Shown here one piece after another: positions 1 through 5,739 of a stretch of 6,304 nt of DNA (within the stretch, counting starts at the first letter, position 1; each line of letters begins with the position of its first letter). Source of the DNA: JBDKTK01 sp039680225 (GTDB taxonomy: Bacteria > Desulfobacterota > Syntrophia > Syntrophales > UBA4778). The stretch spans positions 1-6,304 of the forward strand of contig JBDKTK010000304.1 in the NCBI GenBank assembly GCA_039680225.1, read 5' to 3'. The translations under genes and the position numbers were made by a program. Under the pieces are notes generated by a model that was given only the letters and a program-made list of their open reading frames with translations, was not told the DNA's origin and did not search any database.

Positions 1-24
1 GAGCTGAAGGAGGAAGGGCATTAA
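1..24 (+). CDS. Possible 3' end of an upstream gene
   Basis: Reading from base 1 gives seven codons (ELKEEGH) and then TAA at 22-24. The last A of that stop is the first A of the lysC ATG, a TAATG overlap typical of translationally coupled genes. The piece is far too short to identify. Frame 2 also closes early (TGA at 5-7), so the upstream gene could instead end there. Which frame is coding cannot be decided without sequence to the left. Confidence 0.3.
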   Translation, partial: ELKEEGH

Positions 25-1244
25 TGGCTTTGGTGGTTCAGAAATACGGCGGGACATCCGTCGCCAATATCGAAAAAATAACGAATGTCGCCGAGAAGGT
101 GGCGCGGGCCAAGACAGCCGGCAATGACGTGATCGTAGTAGTTTCCGCCATGGCCGGAGAGACCGACAGGCTGATTGCGCTTGCCCACAGCGCCTCGAAA
201 ACCCCGAACGAGCGAGAGTACGACGTCCTGGTCTCCACGGGCGAGCAGGTGACGATCTCCCTTCTCGCAATGGTGCTGGAGAAAATGGGGTTCAAGGCAA
301 AATCCTTTCTCGGGTCCCAGATAAAGATAATCACCGACCAGGCGTTCACGAAGGCGCGGATCCTCAAGATAGACACGAAGCTGCTGGAAAAGGAGCTCAA
401 GGCCGGCACCATTATCGTCGTCGCCGGTTTCCAGGGCGTCGACAAGGACTTCAATGTGACGACCCTGGGCAGGGGAGGCTCCGACACCAGCGCCGTGGCG
501 ATTGCGGCCGCCCTCAATGCCGACGTCTGCGAGATATATACCGATGTCGACGGCGTATACACGACCGACCCCAATGTTTATGACAAGGCCCAAAGGCTGT
601 CCAAGATTTCGTACGACGAGATGCTGGAGATGGCCAGCGCGGGCGCCAAGGTGCTCCATCCCCGGTCGGTGGAACTCGCCAAGAAATACAACGTTCCGGT
701 TTACGTAAAATCAAGTTTCAACGATAACGGGGGAACCCTGGTTACGAAGGAGGATTCGGATATGGAGAGAGAGGTTGTTTCAGGTGTCACTTATGATAAG
801 GATCAGGCGAAAGTAACTGTCATTCGCGTCCCGGACCGGCCGGGGATTGCGGCGCGCCTGTTCACCCCTCTTTCGGATGAAAATATCCAGGTTGACATGA
901 TTATCCAGAATGCCAGCATAGACGGATTTACCGACCTGACATTTACCGTTTCCAAGAAGGAAATGGCCAAGATCAAATCCATCCTTGAATCCGCGGCGAA
1001 AGACGTCGGGGCCCAGGGGCTGCAGTTCGACGAGAAAATATCCAAGGTTTCCATCATCGGCGTGGGCATGAGGAGCCACTCGGGAGTCGCTTCCCGGATG
1101 TTTTCGGTCCTGGCCAAGGAGGGAATAAATATCCTGATGATCAGCACGTCCGAGATCAAGATCTCCTGCGCCATCGAGGCGAAGTATACGGAGCTGGCGG
1201 TCAGGGTGCTCCATGATGCCTTCGGCCTGGAAAAAGAGAGGTAA
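24..1244 (+). CDS. lysC: Aspartate kinase (aspartokinase), full-length alpha chain
   Basis: This cytosolic enzyme phosphorylates L-aspartate with ATP to give 4-phospho-L-aspartate. It is the first step of the lysine, threonine, methionine and diaminopimelate branch. At 406 residues it has the usual length of the monofunctional alpha/beta type. The amino acid kinase domain covers about residues 1-235. It opens with KYGGTSV (7-13) and holds the glycine-rich LGRGGSDTSA segment (148-157) and YTDVDGVYTTDP (172-183). Two ACT domains follow, at about 262-335 (VTVIRVPDRPG) and 341-401 (KVSIIGVGMRSHSG). In this family they form the feedback site, commonly for lysine, threonine or both; the ligand here is not readable from sequence. 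AAGGAGG at 7-13 sits 10 nt before the ATG. No homoserine dehydrogenase domain is fused. The next gene starts 22 nt downstream, so co-transcription is likely. Identification is very secure. Confidence 0.97.
   Translation: MALVVQKYGGTSVANIEKITNVAEKVARAKTAGNDVIVVVSAMAGETDRLIALAHSASKTPNEREYDVLVSTGEQVTISLLAMVLEKMGFKAKSFLGSQIKIITDQAFTKARILKIDTKLLEKELKAGTIIVVAGFQGVDKDFNVTTLGRGGSDTSAVAIAAALNADVCEIYTDVDGVYTTDPNVYDKAQRLSKISYDEMLEMASAGAKVLHPRSVELAKKYNVPVYVKSSFNDNGGTLVTKEDSDMEREVVSGVTYDKDQAKVTVIRVPDRPGIAARLFTPLSDENIQVDMIIQNASIDGFTDLTFTVSKKEMAKIKSILESAAKDVGAQGLQFDEKISKVSIIGVGMRSHSGVASRMFSVLAKEGINILMISTSEIKISCAIEAKYTELAVRVLHDAFGLEKER
747..753 (+). promoter_or_regulatory. Internal Shine-Dalgarno inside lysC
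   Basis: AAGGAGG, as strong as the site in front of lysC itself, lies inside the coding region. It is followed after 8 nt by an in-frame ATG at 762-764. The site falls in the linker between the kinase domain and the ACT domains, where alpha/beta aspartokinases of Bacillus and Corynebacterium start their beta chain. It decides the start of the internal product listed separately. Confidence 0.75.
762..1244 (+). CDS. lysC: Aspartokinase beta (regulatory) chain from an internal in-frame start
   Basis: Translation from the internal ATG (codon 247 of lysC) would give a 160-residue protein starting MEREVVSGV and carrying only the two ACT domains. In Bacillus subtilis aspartokinase II and Corynebacterium glutamicum aspartokinase, the same gene yields an alpha chain and a collinear beta chain from an internal start near residue 247-250. 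The two assemble as alpha2beta2, with effector sites formed between ACT domains. Seen here: the perfect Shine-Dalgarno, 8-nt spacing, the matching codon position and the domain boundary. Inferred: that it is actually translated. A coincidental purine-rich run (codons for TKED) is the alternative. Confidence 0.68.
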   Translation: MEREVVSGVTYDKDQAKVTVIRVPDRPGIAARLFTPLSDENIQVDMIIQNASIDGFTDLTFTVSKKEMAKIKSILESAAKDVGAQGLQFDEKISKVSIIGVGMRSHSGVASRMFSVLAKEGINILMISTSEIKISCAIEAKYTELAVRVLHDAFGLEKER

Positions 1245-1266
1245 TCTTCCTTAAAGGGGATTTGCC

Positions 1267-1836
1267 ATGCGCTTCGGCGACGGCCAGCTCTACGGGGCGA
1301 TTGCGATCCTGGCGATACTGAACATATCCGGCCTTTTCTGGACCATGCACAAGCCGGGTCCGGCAGCGGCCGGCGTCATTTATGGGGATGACGGCCCGGG
1401 CAGGAATTTCGTGGAGATTGCCGGGGACACCCGGGGCAACGGAATTTATTTCATCCCGCAGGGCACCAGCATTCTCGATCTCCTGGAAAAAGCCGAGGCT
1501 TCAGTTTCAAACACCGGCAATGACAAGTCGCTCTTGAAAAAACTCGAAAACGGCACAAAGGTCGTTGTCGATGCCGGCGCCCGGAAGATCAGGCTGGAAA
1601 AAATTTCCAATTCCAGGAGATATGCGCTGCATAAGCCGATGGACTTGAACGCCGCCAACGAAAGGGAGCTTATGCTTGTGCCCGGGATAGGGGAGAAGAC
1701 GGCGCGCGCCATTGTCGAGGCCCGTAAGGCCTCGGGAAAGTTCGTTGCCGTGGATGAGCTTATGGAAGTGACGGGGATCGGCATTAAGAAATTTGAAAAA
1801 TTCAGAGAATATTTTTTTGTGGGACGCAACTCTTAA
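1267..1836 (+). CDS. Membrane-anchored SLBB/helix-hairpin-helix protein, ComEA-like
   Basis: The 189-residue protein has one hydrophobic segment near the N-terminus (about residues 8-26, LYGAIAILAILNISGLFW) with a short basic/polar start. This suggests an inner-membrane anchor with the rest outside the cytoplasm. Residues 47-103 (FVEIAGDTRGNGIYFIPQG, then LENGTKVVVD) resemble the SLBB domain of ComEA. Residues 125-185 are a clear paired helix-hairpin-helix: DLNAANERELMLVPGIG, then VTGIG. In ComEA this unit binds double-stranded DNA without sequence specificity during transformation uptake. An in-frame TAA at 1252-1254 rules out a longer N-terminus, and AAAGGGG at 1253-1259 is 7 nt from the ATG. 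It follows lysC by 22 nt. The fold assignment is firm. A role in DNA uptake is inference, since no other competence gene is in view. Confidence 0.82.
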   Translation: MRFGDGQLYGAIAILAILNISGLFWTMHKPGPAAAGVIYGDDGPGRNFVEIAGDTRGNGIYFIPQGTSILDLLEKAEASVSNTGNDKSLLKKLENGTKVVVDAGARKIRLEKISNSRRYALHKPMDLNAANERELMLVPGIGEKTARAIVEARKASGKFVAVDELMEVTGIGIKKFEKFREYFFVGRNS

Positions 1837-1845
1837 AAGTATCTG

Positions 1846-1872
1846 CCGTGCCTTTCAGCGCCTCGGGCATGG
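1846..1872 (+). repeat. Short inverted repeat in the 105-nt gap before the acyl-CoA synthetase gene
   Basis: CCGTGCC (1846-1852) can pair with GGCATGG (1866-1872) to form a 7-bp stem with one G-U pair and a 13-nt loop, starting 10 nt after the stop codon of the ComEA-like gene. No T-run follows, so it does not look like an intrinsic terminator. It might be a weak mRNA-stabilising hairpin or chance. Nothing else recognisable lies in this gap apart from the ribosome binding site at its end. Confidence 0.2.
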
Positions 1873-1941
1873 ACCGTTCGCAGATCCGCCTCGACGTATT
1901 CGCATCAGCAGACCATGACTGTTCACATTTGGAGAGGGTAG

Positions 1942-3999
1942 ATGCAGAAATTGTTTTTTCCGGAAAGTATCGTGGTTTATGGTGTGTCGCCTGTACAATC
2001 CAACCTGGCCAGAAATATTGTTATGAACCTCACGAATTTCAAATACACCGGCAAGATTTATTGCGTCGGCAGGGAGGAAGGCGAAGTTTTCGGCAGGAAA
2101 ATCCATAAAAGCATCAGCGAAATCGGGTGCGCCCCGGACCTTGCCGTTTTCCTGATCCCGGCAAAAGGCATTCCGGAAGCGGTGGATTCGTGCGGGAGCG
2201 CGGGGGTCAGGTGCTGCGTTATCGAATCCGGCGGTTTTTCCGAGTTTGCCGACGAGAGCAGGTCTCTCGAAAAGGACCTCCTGGACATAGCGGCCCGCAA
2301 TAATATGAGATTTGTGGGCCCCAACTGCATCGGCATCATAAACCTGGAAAACGGCATGACCCTCCCCTTTGTGCCGTTTGACCCGTCCAAGATGAAAAAA
2401 GGCCCTGTTTCCGTCCTGGCCCAGAGCGGCGGGGTCGTGGTGGATTTCTCAAGACTTTTCGAACTGGAGAATATCGGCTTTTCCAAGATGGTGAGCATGG
2501 GGAACAAGCTCAACGTGAACGAGGCCGATTTGCTCGAATACCTGGTTGACGACCCGGCGACGAAAACAATAGTCATGCACCTGGAAAGCATCTCCAACGG
2601 GGAGAAAATTCTGGATATAGCGGGCCGGACAACCAAGCCGATAATAGTCGTCAAGGCGAACAACAGTCCCGCCGGCAGGGAGATCGCGCGCTTCCATACT
2701 TCGGCCCTGGCGGGAGACGACGAAATCGCATCCGCCGCTTTCCGGCAGGCAGGCATCCACAGGCTTCCCAATTTGCAGGAGGTCATGGAGTTCATCAAAG
2801 TGTTGTCGCTGCCCCGCCTGAAAGGGCCTAACCTAGCCATCCTTTGCCGCTCCGGCGGACAGGCAGTCATTCTGGCCGATGCGGCCCACAAGCACGGTTT
2901 CGAGCGGGCGAAGATGACTCCCGAGTTCTATTCCATGGTCCAGAAAGAGAGCCGGGCTGGTGTCATCAGGGCCACCAACCCCCTCGATCTGGGGGATATT
3001 TTCGATTTCAACGTTTACATAAAAATCGTGGAAGGCGCGATTGCGCAGGACGGGGTTGACGGGGTATTGCTCTATCACGGTTACCTGGGGACCTTTGAAC
3101 TGGAGACAACAAAAAAACTCATCAGGGCGTCCCATGAAATATCCCGGAAATACGGAAAACCCGTGCTGATGTTCATGATACCCGACCGCGACAACTGGTT
3201 CGCGTTCAAGGGCATGACCGACTCGCCGCTGTTTTCCGAGCCGGATACAGCCATGAAGGCCCTGGCCCTTTCGCTTCAGCACCAGAAGAGGACGGAAAAC
3301 CCGGCCCCTGTCGAAGTGAGGTACGCCGAACGGCCGCGGCCGGTGCAGGGCGGGGCTCCGCGGCCGTTAAGCGCCGGGAAGGCATTCGCTCTGTTGGAGC
3401 AGTACGGCCTGCCTGTGGTCCCGCATGCCGTCGCGGACAGCGAAACAGATTGCCTGGCCGCCGCGGAGCGGATCGGCTACCCGGTTGCCCTGAAAATGGG
3501 GGCGGCCGAAATCCTCCACAAGACGGAGCAAAAAGGCGTCGTCCTGAATATAAAATCCCCCGGCAGGCTCAAGAAGGAGTTCAAGGCCATGCAGCTCAGG
3601 CAGGGCGGGGGCGAGCTGGTCCTGCAGAAGATGGCTGCCGCCGGGCACGAACTGATAATCGGAGGCAAGCGCGACCGGGAGTTCGGTCCCATGATCGTTT
3701 TCGGACTGGGAGGCGTCCTAGTGGAACTCCTTAAAGATGCAGCGATGCGCGTTGCCCCTGTCAGTGAACTGCAGGCGGCGGAAATGGTCCGGGAAATCAA
3801 GGGCAGCAGGCTCCTCGAAGGTTTCCGGGGCAACCCCCCGGCGGACGTGGAAGCCCTTGCTGCGTACATCCGGAAGGCGTCCCTCCTGATATGCGAACAT
3901 CCCGAGATTATGAGCATTGATATCAATCCCCTGATGTTGTACGAAAAAGGCAGGGGCGGATTCATCGTGGACGCGAAAATCGAGACGGTTCAGGCCTAA
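1942..3999 (+). CDS. Single-chain ADP (NDP)-forming acyl-CoA synthetase / acetate-CoA ligase, fused alpha-beta
   Basis: The 685-residue protein belongs to the NDP-forming acyl-CoA synthetase family, which interconverts acyl-CoA + ADP + phosphate and free acid + ATP + CoA. The alpha half has a CoA-binding Rossmann domain (about 7-130; VVYGVS, GPNCIGI at 126-132) and two succinyl-CoA-ligase-like domains (about 150-290 and 295-445). His252 in FHTSALAG matches the phosphorylated active-site histidine, and Glu215 (HLESI) matches its partner. After a linker (450-470) comes an ATP-grasp domain (about 475-682). Its His526 (ILHKTE) matches the second phosphoryl-carrying histidine; FGPMIVFGLGGVLVELLKD and SIDINPL are typical. 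The acetyltransferase domain of Pat-type homologues is absent. TAG at 1939-1941 directly precedes the ATG, so the start cannot be earlier; GGAGAGGG at 1931-1938 is the ribosome binding site. Substrate (acetate, propionate, branched or aryl acids) is not readable. In fermentative or syntrophic anaerobes such enzymes make ATP. Confidence 0.88.
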   Translation: MQKLFFPESIVVYGVSPVQSNLARNIVMNLTNFKYTGKIYCVGREEGEVFGRKIHKSISEIGCAPDLAVFLIPAKGIPEAVDSCGSAGVRCCVIESGGFSEFADESRSLEKDLLDIAARNNMRFVGPNCIGIINLENGMTLPFVPFDPSKMKKGPVSVLAQSGGVVVDFSRLFELENIGFSKMVSMGNKLNVNEADLLEYLVDDPATKTIVMHLESISNGEKILDIAGRTTKPIIVVKANNSPAGREIARFHTSALAGDDEIASAAFRQAGIHRLPNLQEVMEFIKVLSLPRLKGPNLAILCRSGGQAVILADAAHKHGFERAKMTPEFYSMVQKESRAGVIRATNPLDLGDIFDFNVYIKIVEGAIAQDGVDGVLLYHGYLGTFELETTKKLIRASHEISRKYGKPVLMFMIPDRDNWFAFKGMTDSPLFSEPDTAMKALALSLQHQKRTENPAPVEVRYAERPRPVQGGAPRPLSAGKAFALLEQYGLPVVPHAVADSETDCLAAAERIGYPVALKMGAAEILHKTEQKGVVLNIKSPGRLKKEFKAMQLRQGGGELVLQKMAAAGHELIIGGKRDREFGPMIVFGLGGVLVELLKDAAMRVAPVSELQAAEMVREIKGSRLLEGFRGNPPADVEALAAYIRKASLLICEHPEIMSIDINPLMLYEKGRGGFIVDAKIETVQA

Positions 4000-4013
4000 A
4001 TAAGCTATAATTC

Positions 4014-4042
4014 TTGACAAATTAGGCTCAAAATGATAGAAA
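4014..4042 (+). promoter_or_regulatory. Sigma70-type promoter for tRNA-Pro
   Basis: A perfect -35 box TTGACA (4014-4019) is followed after 17 bp by TAGAAA (4037-4042), a 4/6 match to TATAAT preceded by an extended -10 TG (4034-4035). The predicted start near 4049 lies about 9 nt before the mature tRNA. The box begins 15 nt after the stop of the synthetase gene, with no terminator in between. Confidence 0.7.
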
Positions 4043-4057
4043 AACACTTTCACCAGT

Positions 4058-4134
4058 CGGGGCGTGGCGCAGTCTGGTAGCGTATCTGAATGGGGTTCAG
4101 AGGGTCGAGCGTTCAAATCGCTCCGCCCCGACCA
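4058..4134 (+). tRNA. tRNA-Pro, anticodon GGG
   Basis: This is a full 77-nt cloverleaf. The acceptor stem is CGGGGCG (4058-4064) with CGCCCCG (4124-4130), and the D stem is GCGC/GCGT. The anticodon stem is TCTGA/TCAGA (4085-4089, 4097-4101) around loop ATGGGGT, placing anticodon GGG at 4092-4094. The T stem is GAGCG/CGCTC around TTCAAAT. Discriminator A4131 and CCA (4132-4134) are encoded. The C1-G72 pair and A73 are the bacterial proline identity set. It reads CCC and, by wobble, CCU. It has its own promoter upstream and a terminator 7 nt after CCA. Confidence 0.97.
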
Positions 4135-4141
4135 TTAGGTG

Positions 4142-4181
4142 AAAAAAAACCGCCTGTCAGCATGCAAGGGCGGTTTTTTTT
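4142..4181 (+). terminator. Rho-independent terminator after tRNA-Pro
   Basis: Eight A then CCGCC (4142-4154) is perfectly complementary to GGCGG then eight T (4169-4181), leaving a 14-nt loop. A GC core followed by a long T-run is a strong intrinsic terminator. The matching A-run means it could also stop transcription from the other strand. It would end both tRNA-Pro transcripts and any read-through from the synthetase gene. Confidence 0.93.
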
Positions 4182-4212
4182 ATCGCCGGCTTGCCAATTT
4201 GCCTGGAGCCGG

Positions 4213-4276
4213 GGCTCTCAGGGCTCTCACGCGGCTCTCACGGCTCACATGGCTCTCATGGCTCTCATGGCTCTAT
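4213..4276 (+). repeat. Imperfect 9-bp tandem repeat (GGCTCTCAY), about seven units
   Basis: Units begin at 4213, 4222, 4233, 4242, 4251, 4260 and 4269. Two are identical (GGCTCTCAT at 4251 and 4260). Others differ at the last base (C or G) or by one change (GGCTCACAT at 4242), one junction carries two extra bases (4231-4232), and the final unit is shortened (GGCTCTAT). The tract fills most of the space between the tRNA-Pro terminator and the tRNA-Leu promoter, and its last T is the first base of the -35 box. A GAGCC at 4206-4210 can pair with any GGCTC. The pattern suggests slipped-strand expansion; function unknown. Confidence 0.85.
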
Positions 4277-4304
4277 TGACAAGCAACATGCCAGTTAATA
4301 TATA
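4276..4304 (+). promoter_or_regulatory. Sigma70-type promoter for tRNA-Leu and probably tig-clpP
   Basis: A perfect -35 TTGACA (4276-4281) is followed by an AT-rich -10 region: TATATA at 4299-4304 with 17-bp spacing, or TATAAA at 4301-4306 with 19-bp spacing. The start would fall near 4311, about 7 nt before the mature tRNA-Leu. It is the only clear promoter between the upstream terminator and the trigger factor gene. It probably serves the whole tRNA-Leu-tig-clpP unit. Confidence 0.78.
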
Positions 4305-4317
4305 AAAATCTACCGTT

Positions 4318-4405
4318 GCGAGAGTGGCGGAACTGGCAGACGCACTGGACTTAGGATCCAGCCCGCTAGAGCGGACTAGGGGTTCGACTCCCCTCTCTCG
4401 CACCA
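4318..4405 (+). tRNA. tRNA-Leu, anticodon UAG
   Basis: This is an 88-nt class II tRNA. The acceptor stem is GCGAGAG (4318-4324) with CTCTCGC (4395-4401). The anticodon stem is CTGGA/TCCAG (4345-4349, 4357-4361) around loop CTTAGGA, giving anticodon TAG at 4352-4354. The long variable arm has stem CCGC/GCGG (4363-4366, 4371-4374) and a TAGA loop. The T stem is AGGGG/CCCCT with loop TTCGACT. Discriminator A4402 and CCA 4403-4405 are encoded; A73 and the long arm fit leucine. It reads CUA and other CUN codons. No terminator follows; the next gene's ribosome binding site starts almost at once. Confidence 0.97.
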
Positions 4406-4406
4406 T

Positions 4407-4413
4407 AAAGGAG
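4407..4413 (+). promoter_or_regulatory. Ribosome binding site of tig, adjacent to the tRNA-Leu 3' end
   Basis: AAAGGAG begins two bases after the last base of the encoded CCA (4405) and stands 7 nt before the GTG start. An in-frame TAA at 4406-4408 rules out any start further upstream, so this site and GTG 4421 together fix the N-terminus. The whole leader between tRNA and start codon is 15 nt. Confidence 0.88.
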
Positions 4414-4420
4414 CAGTAAA

Positions 4421-5737
4421 GTGACCGAGACGACCAGCGTTAAAATTGAAGAAATCAATCCTGTTAAAAAGAAACTGTCTTTCGAGATCCCCTGGGATGA
4501 CGTCAGGAAAGAACTGGATTCCGCTTACGAGAAAATAGGGAAGAAGGCCCGCATTAAAGGGTTCAGGCCCGGCAAGACGCCCAGAAGGCTGCTGGAAAAT
4601 TATTACAAGGAAGAGGCGGAGAGCGAGGCCGTTTCCAGCATTATCAGCAAGGCTTATTGGGAAGCCGTCGAGCAGAACAAGCTCATGCCGGCAACCCAGC
4701 CTGAGATAGACCAGAAAGGGATCGAGAAGGAAAAGGATTTCCAGTTCACGGTCACAGTCGAGGTCAGTCCGGACGTCGATCCCAAGGATTACCACGGTAT
4801 TGAATTTGAGCAGGAGGGGACGGACGTCACTGATGCCGATATCGACAAAAGGATAGAAGAGCTCCGGCAGGTTTACAGCACCCTGGAAGATCTCACGGAG
4901 GACCGGGGGATTGAGAACGGGGATTACGTCACAATCGACTTTGAGGGGAAGATCGGCGGCGAGCCGGTAAAGGACCTCAAGGGCGAGGGCGTGCTGCTCG
5001 AGATCGGATCGAACCGCTTCCTGCCGGGATTCGAGGAAAAGCTCATCGGCCAAAAGAACGGCCAGACCGCTGAATTCAAGCTTGCGCTTCCGGAATCATT
5101 CCAGTTGAAGGATGCCGCCGGAAAGGAAGTGGATTTCACCGCGGCTGTAAAGGGCATTAAATTCAAAAAGGTCCCTGAGCTGAACGAGGAATTTATAAAA
5201 AATTTCGATAAATACCAGAGCCTGGACCAGCTCCGGAGCGATGTCCACGTTTCCCTGGAAGAGGAAGCCAAGACAAAGGCAAAGGCGGACCTGAGGAAAA
5301 ATATCACCGACAGGCTCCTGGAGAGCAACCAGTTCGAGGTCCCGGACGCGATCGTGGAGAGACAGATCAATATCATGCTGCTCAACATGCAGAGGAGGAT
5401 GGTCGCCAACGGAATGGACCCGAAACAGTCCGCCGAAATGGTCTCCGGATGGAGGGAAAGCGCCAGGCCTGAAGCCGTCCGCCAGGTAAAACTTTCTTTC
5501 CTGCTTGAAGCGATAGCGAAAAAGGAATCGCTTGCGGTAGGCGACGAGGAGATGGAGGAGAGCCTGAAGAATATAGCTTCCAGGTACGGACAGGACTACG
5601 AAAAAGTTAAAAAATCCTACCAGGAAAGTAATATGCTGGAAGAGCTGAGGGCGGAGCTCCTTGAGCAAAAAACGCTTGATTTTCTTGAGGATAGAGCTAA
5701 AATTACGCAGGTGAAAAAATCGGACAAGGGTTCCTGA
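4421..5737 (+). CDS. tig: Trigger factor, ribosome-associated chaperone / peptidyl-prolyl isomerase
   Basis: Trigger factor docks on the ribosome at the exit tunnel and shields emerging polypeptides. Its 438 residues fit the usual 430-450. The N-terminal ribosome-binding domain (about 1-115) carries the signature GFRPGKTP (47-54). The FKBP-type domain (about 162-245) opens with GDYVTIDFEG (167-176) and includes FLPGFEEKLIG (200-210). The alpha-helical C-terminal domain (about 255-430) is charged and rich in Glu and Lys, as expected for the substrate cradle. The start is GTG, fixed by the ribosome binding site at 4407-4413 and an in-frame stop just upstream. clpP begins 2 nt after the stop, the common tig-clpP arrangement linking folding with proteolysis. 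No cysteine is present. No break or missing domain is seen. Confidence 0.97.
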   Translation: MTETTSVKIEEINPVKKKLSFEIPWDDVRKELDSAYEKIGKKARIKGFRPGKTPRRLLENYYKEEAESEAVSSIISKAYWEAVEQNKLMPATQPEIDQKGIEKEKDFQFTVTVEVSPDVDPKDYHGIEFEQEGTDVTDADIDKRIEELRQVYSTLEDLTEDRGIENGDYVTIDFEGKIGGEPVKDLKGEGVLLEIGSNRFLPGFEEKLIGQKNGQTAEFKLALPESFQLKDAAGKEVDFTAAVKGIKFKKVPELNEEFIKNFDKYQSLDQLRSDVHVSLEEEAKTKAKADLRKNITDRLLESNQFEVPDAIVERQINIMLLNMQRRMVANGMDPKQSAEMVSGWRESARPEAVRQVKLSFLLEAIAKKESLAVGDEEMEESLKNIASRYGQDYEKVKKSYQESNMLEELRAELLEQKTLDFLEDRAKITQVKKSDKGS

Positions 5738-5739
5738 AA

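Noticed and set aside
21..659. Long minus-strand open frames opposite lysC (and similarly 2058-2891 opposite the synthetase and 4376-5053 opposite tig)
   Set aside because: They lie antisense to conserved genes in GC-rich coding DNA, have no ribosome binding site I can see, and encode low-complexity, unrecognisable products.
1846..1872. Intrinsic terminator between the ComEA-like gene and the synthetase gene
   Set aside because: The hairpin has a 7-bp stem with one G-U pair and a 13-nt loop, and no T-run follows, so termination is not supported.
1848..2108. An 86-codon + strand open frame starting with GTG in the gap before the acyl-CoA synthetase gene
   Set aside because: It has no Shine-Dalgarno and overlaps about 167 nt of the well-supported synthetase gene in another frame. 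Its product shows no recognisable motif, so it reads as an off-frame shadow.
4213..4276. Possible CRISPR array or riboswitch in the tRNA spacer
   Set aside because: The repeat unit is only 9 bp with no unique spacers, and the short G/C-rich pairing with GAGCC is too small to be a riboswitch aptamer.
4090..4305. A 71-codon + strand open frame containing repeated Met-Ala-Leu triplets
   Set aside because: It begins inside the tRNA-Pro anticodon loop, crosses the intrinsic terminator, and ends in the tRNA-Leu promoter. The Met-Ala-Leu pattern is simply the 9-bp DNA repeat read in one frame, and there is no ribosome binding site.
4318..4405. tRNA-Leu or tRNA-Pro 3' end as an integration (att) site
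   Set aside because: No integrase gene, no partial tRNA duplicate and no change in gene character is seen on either side; both flanks are housekeeping genes.
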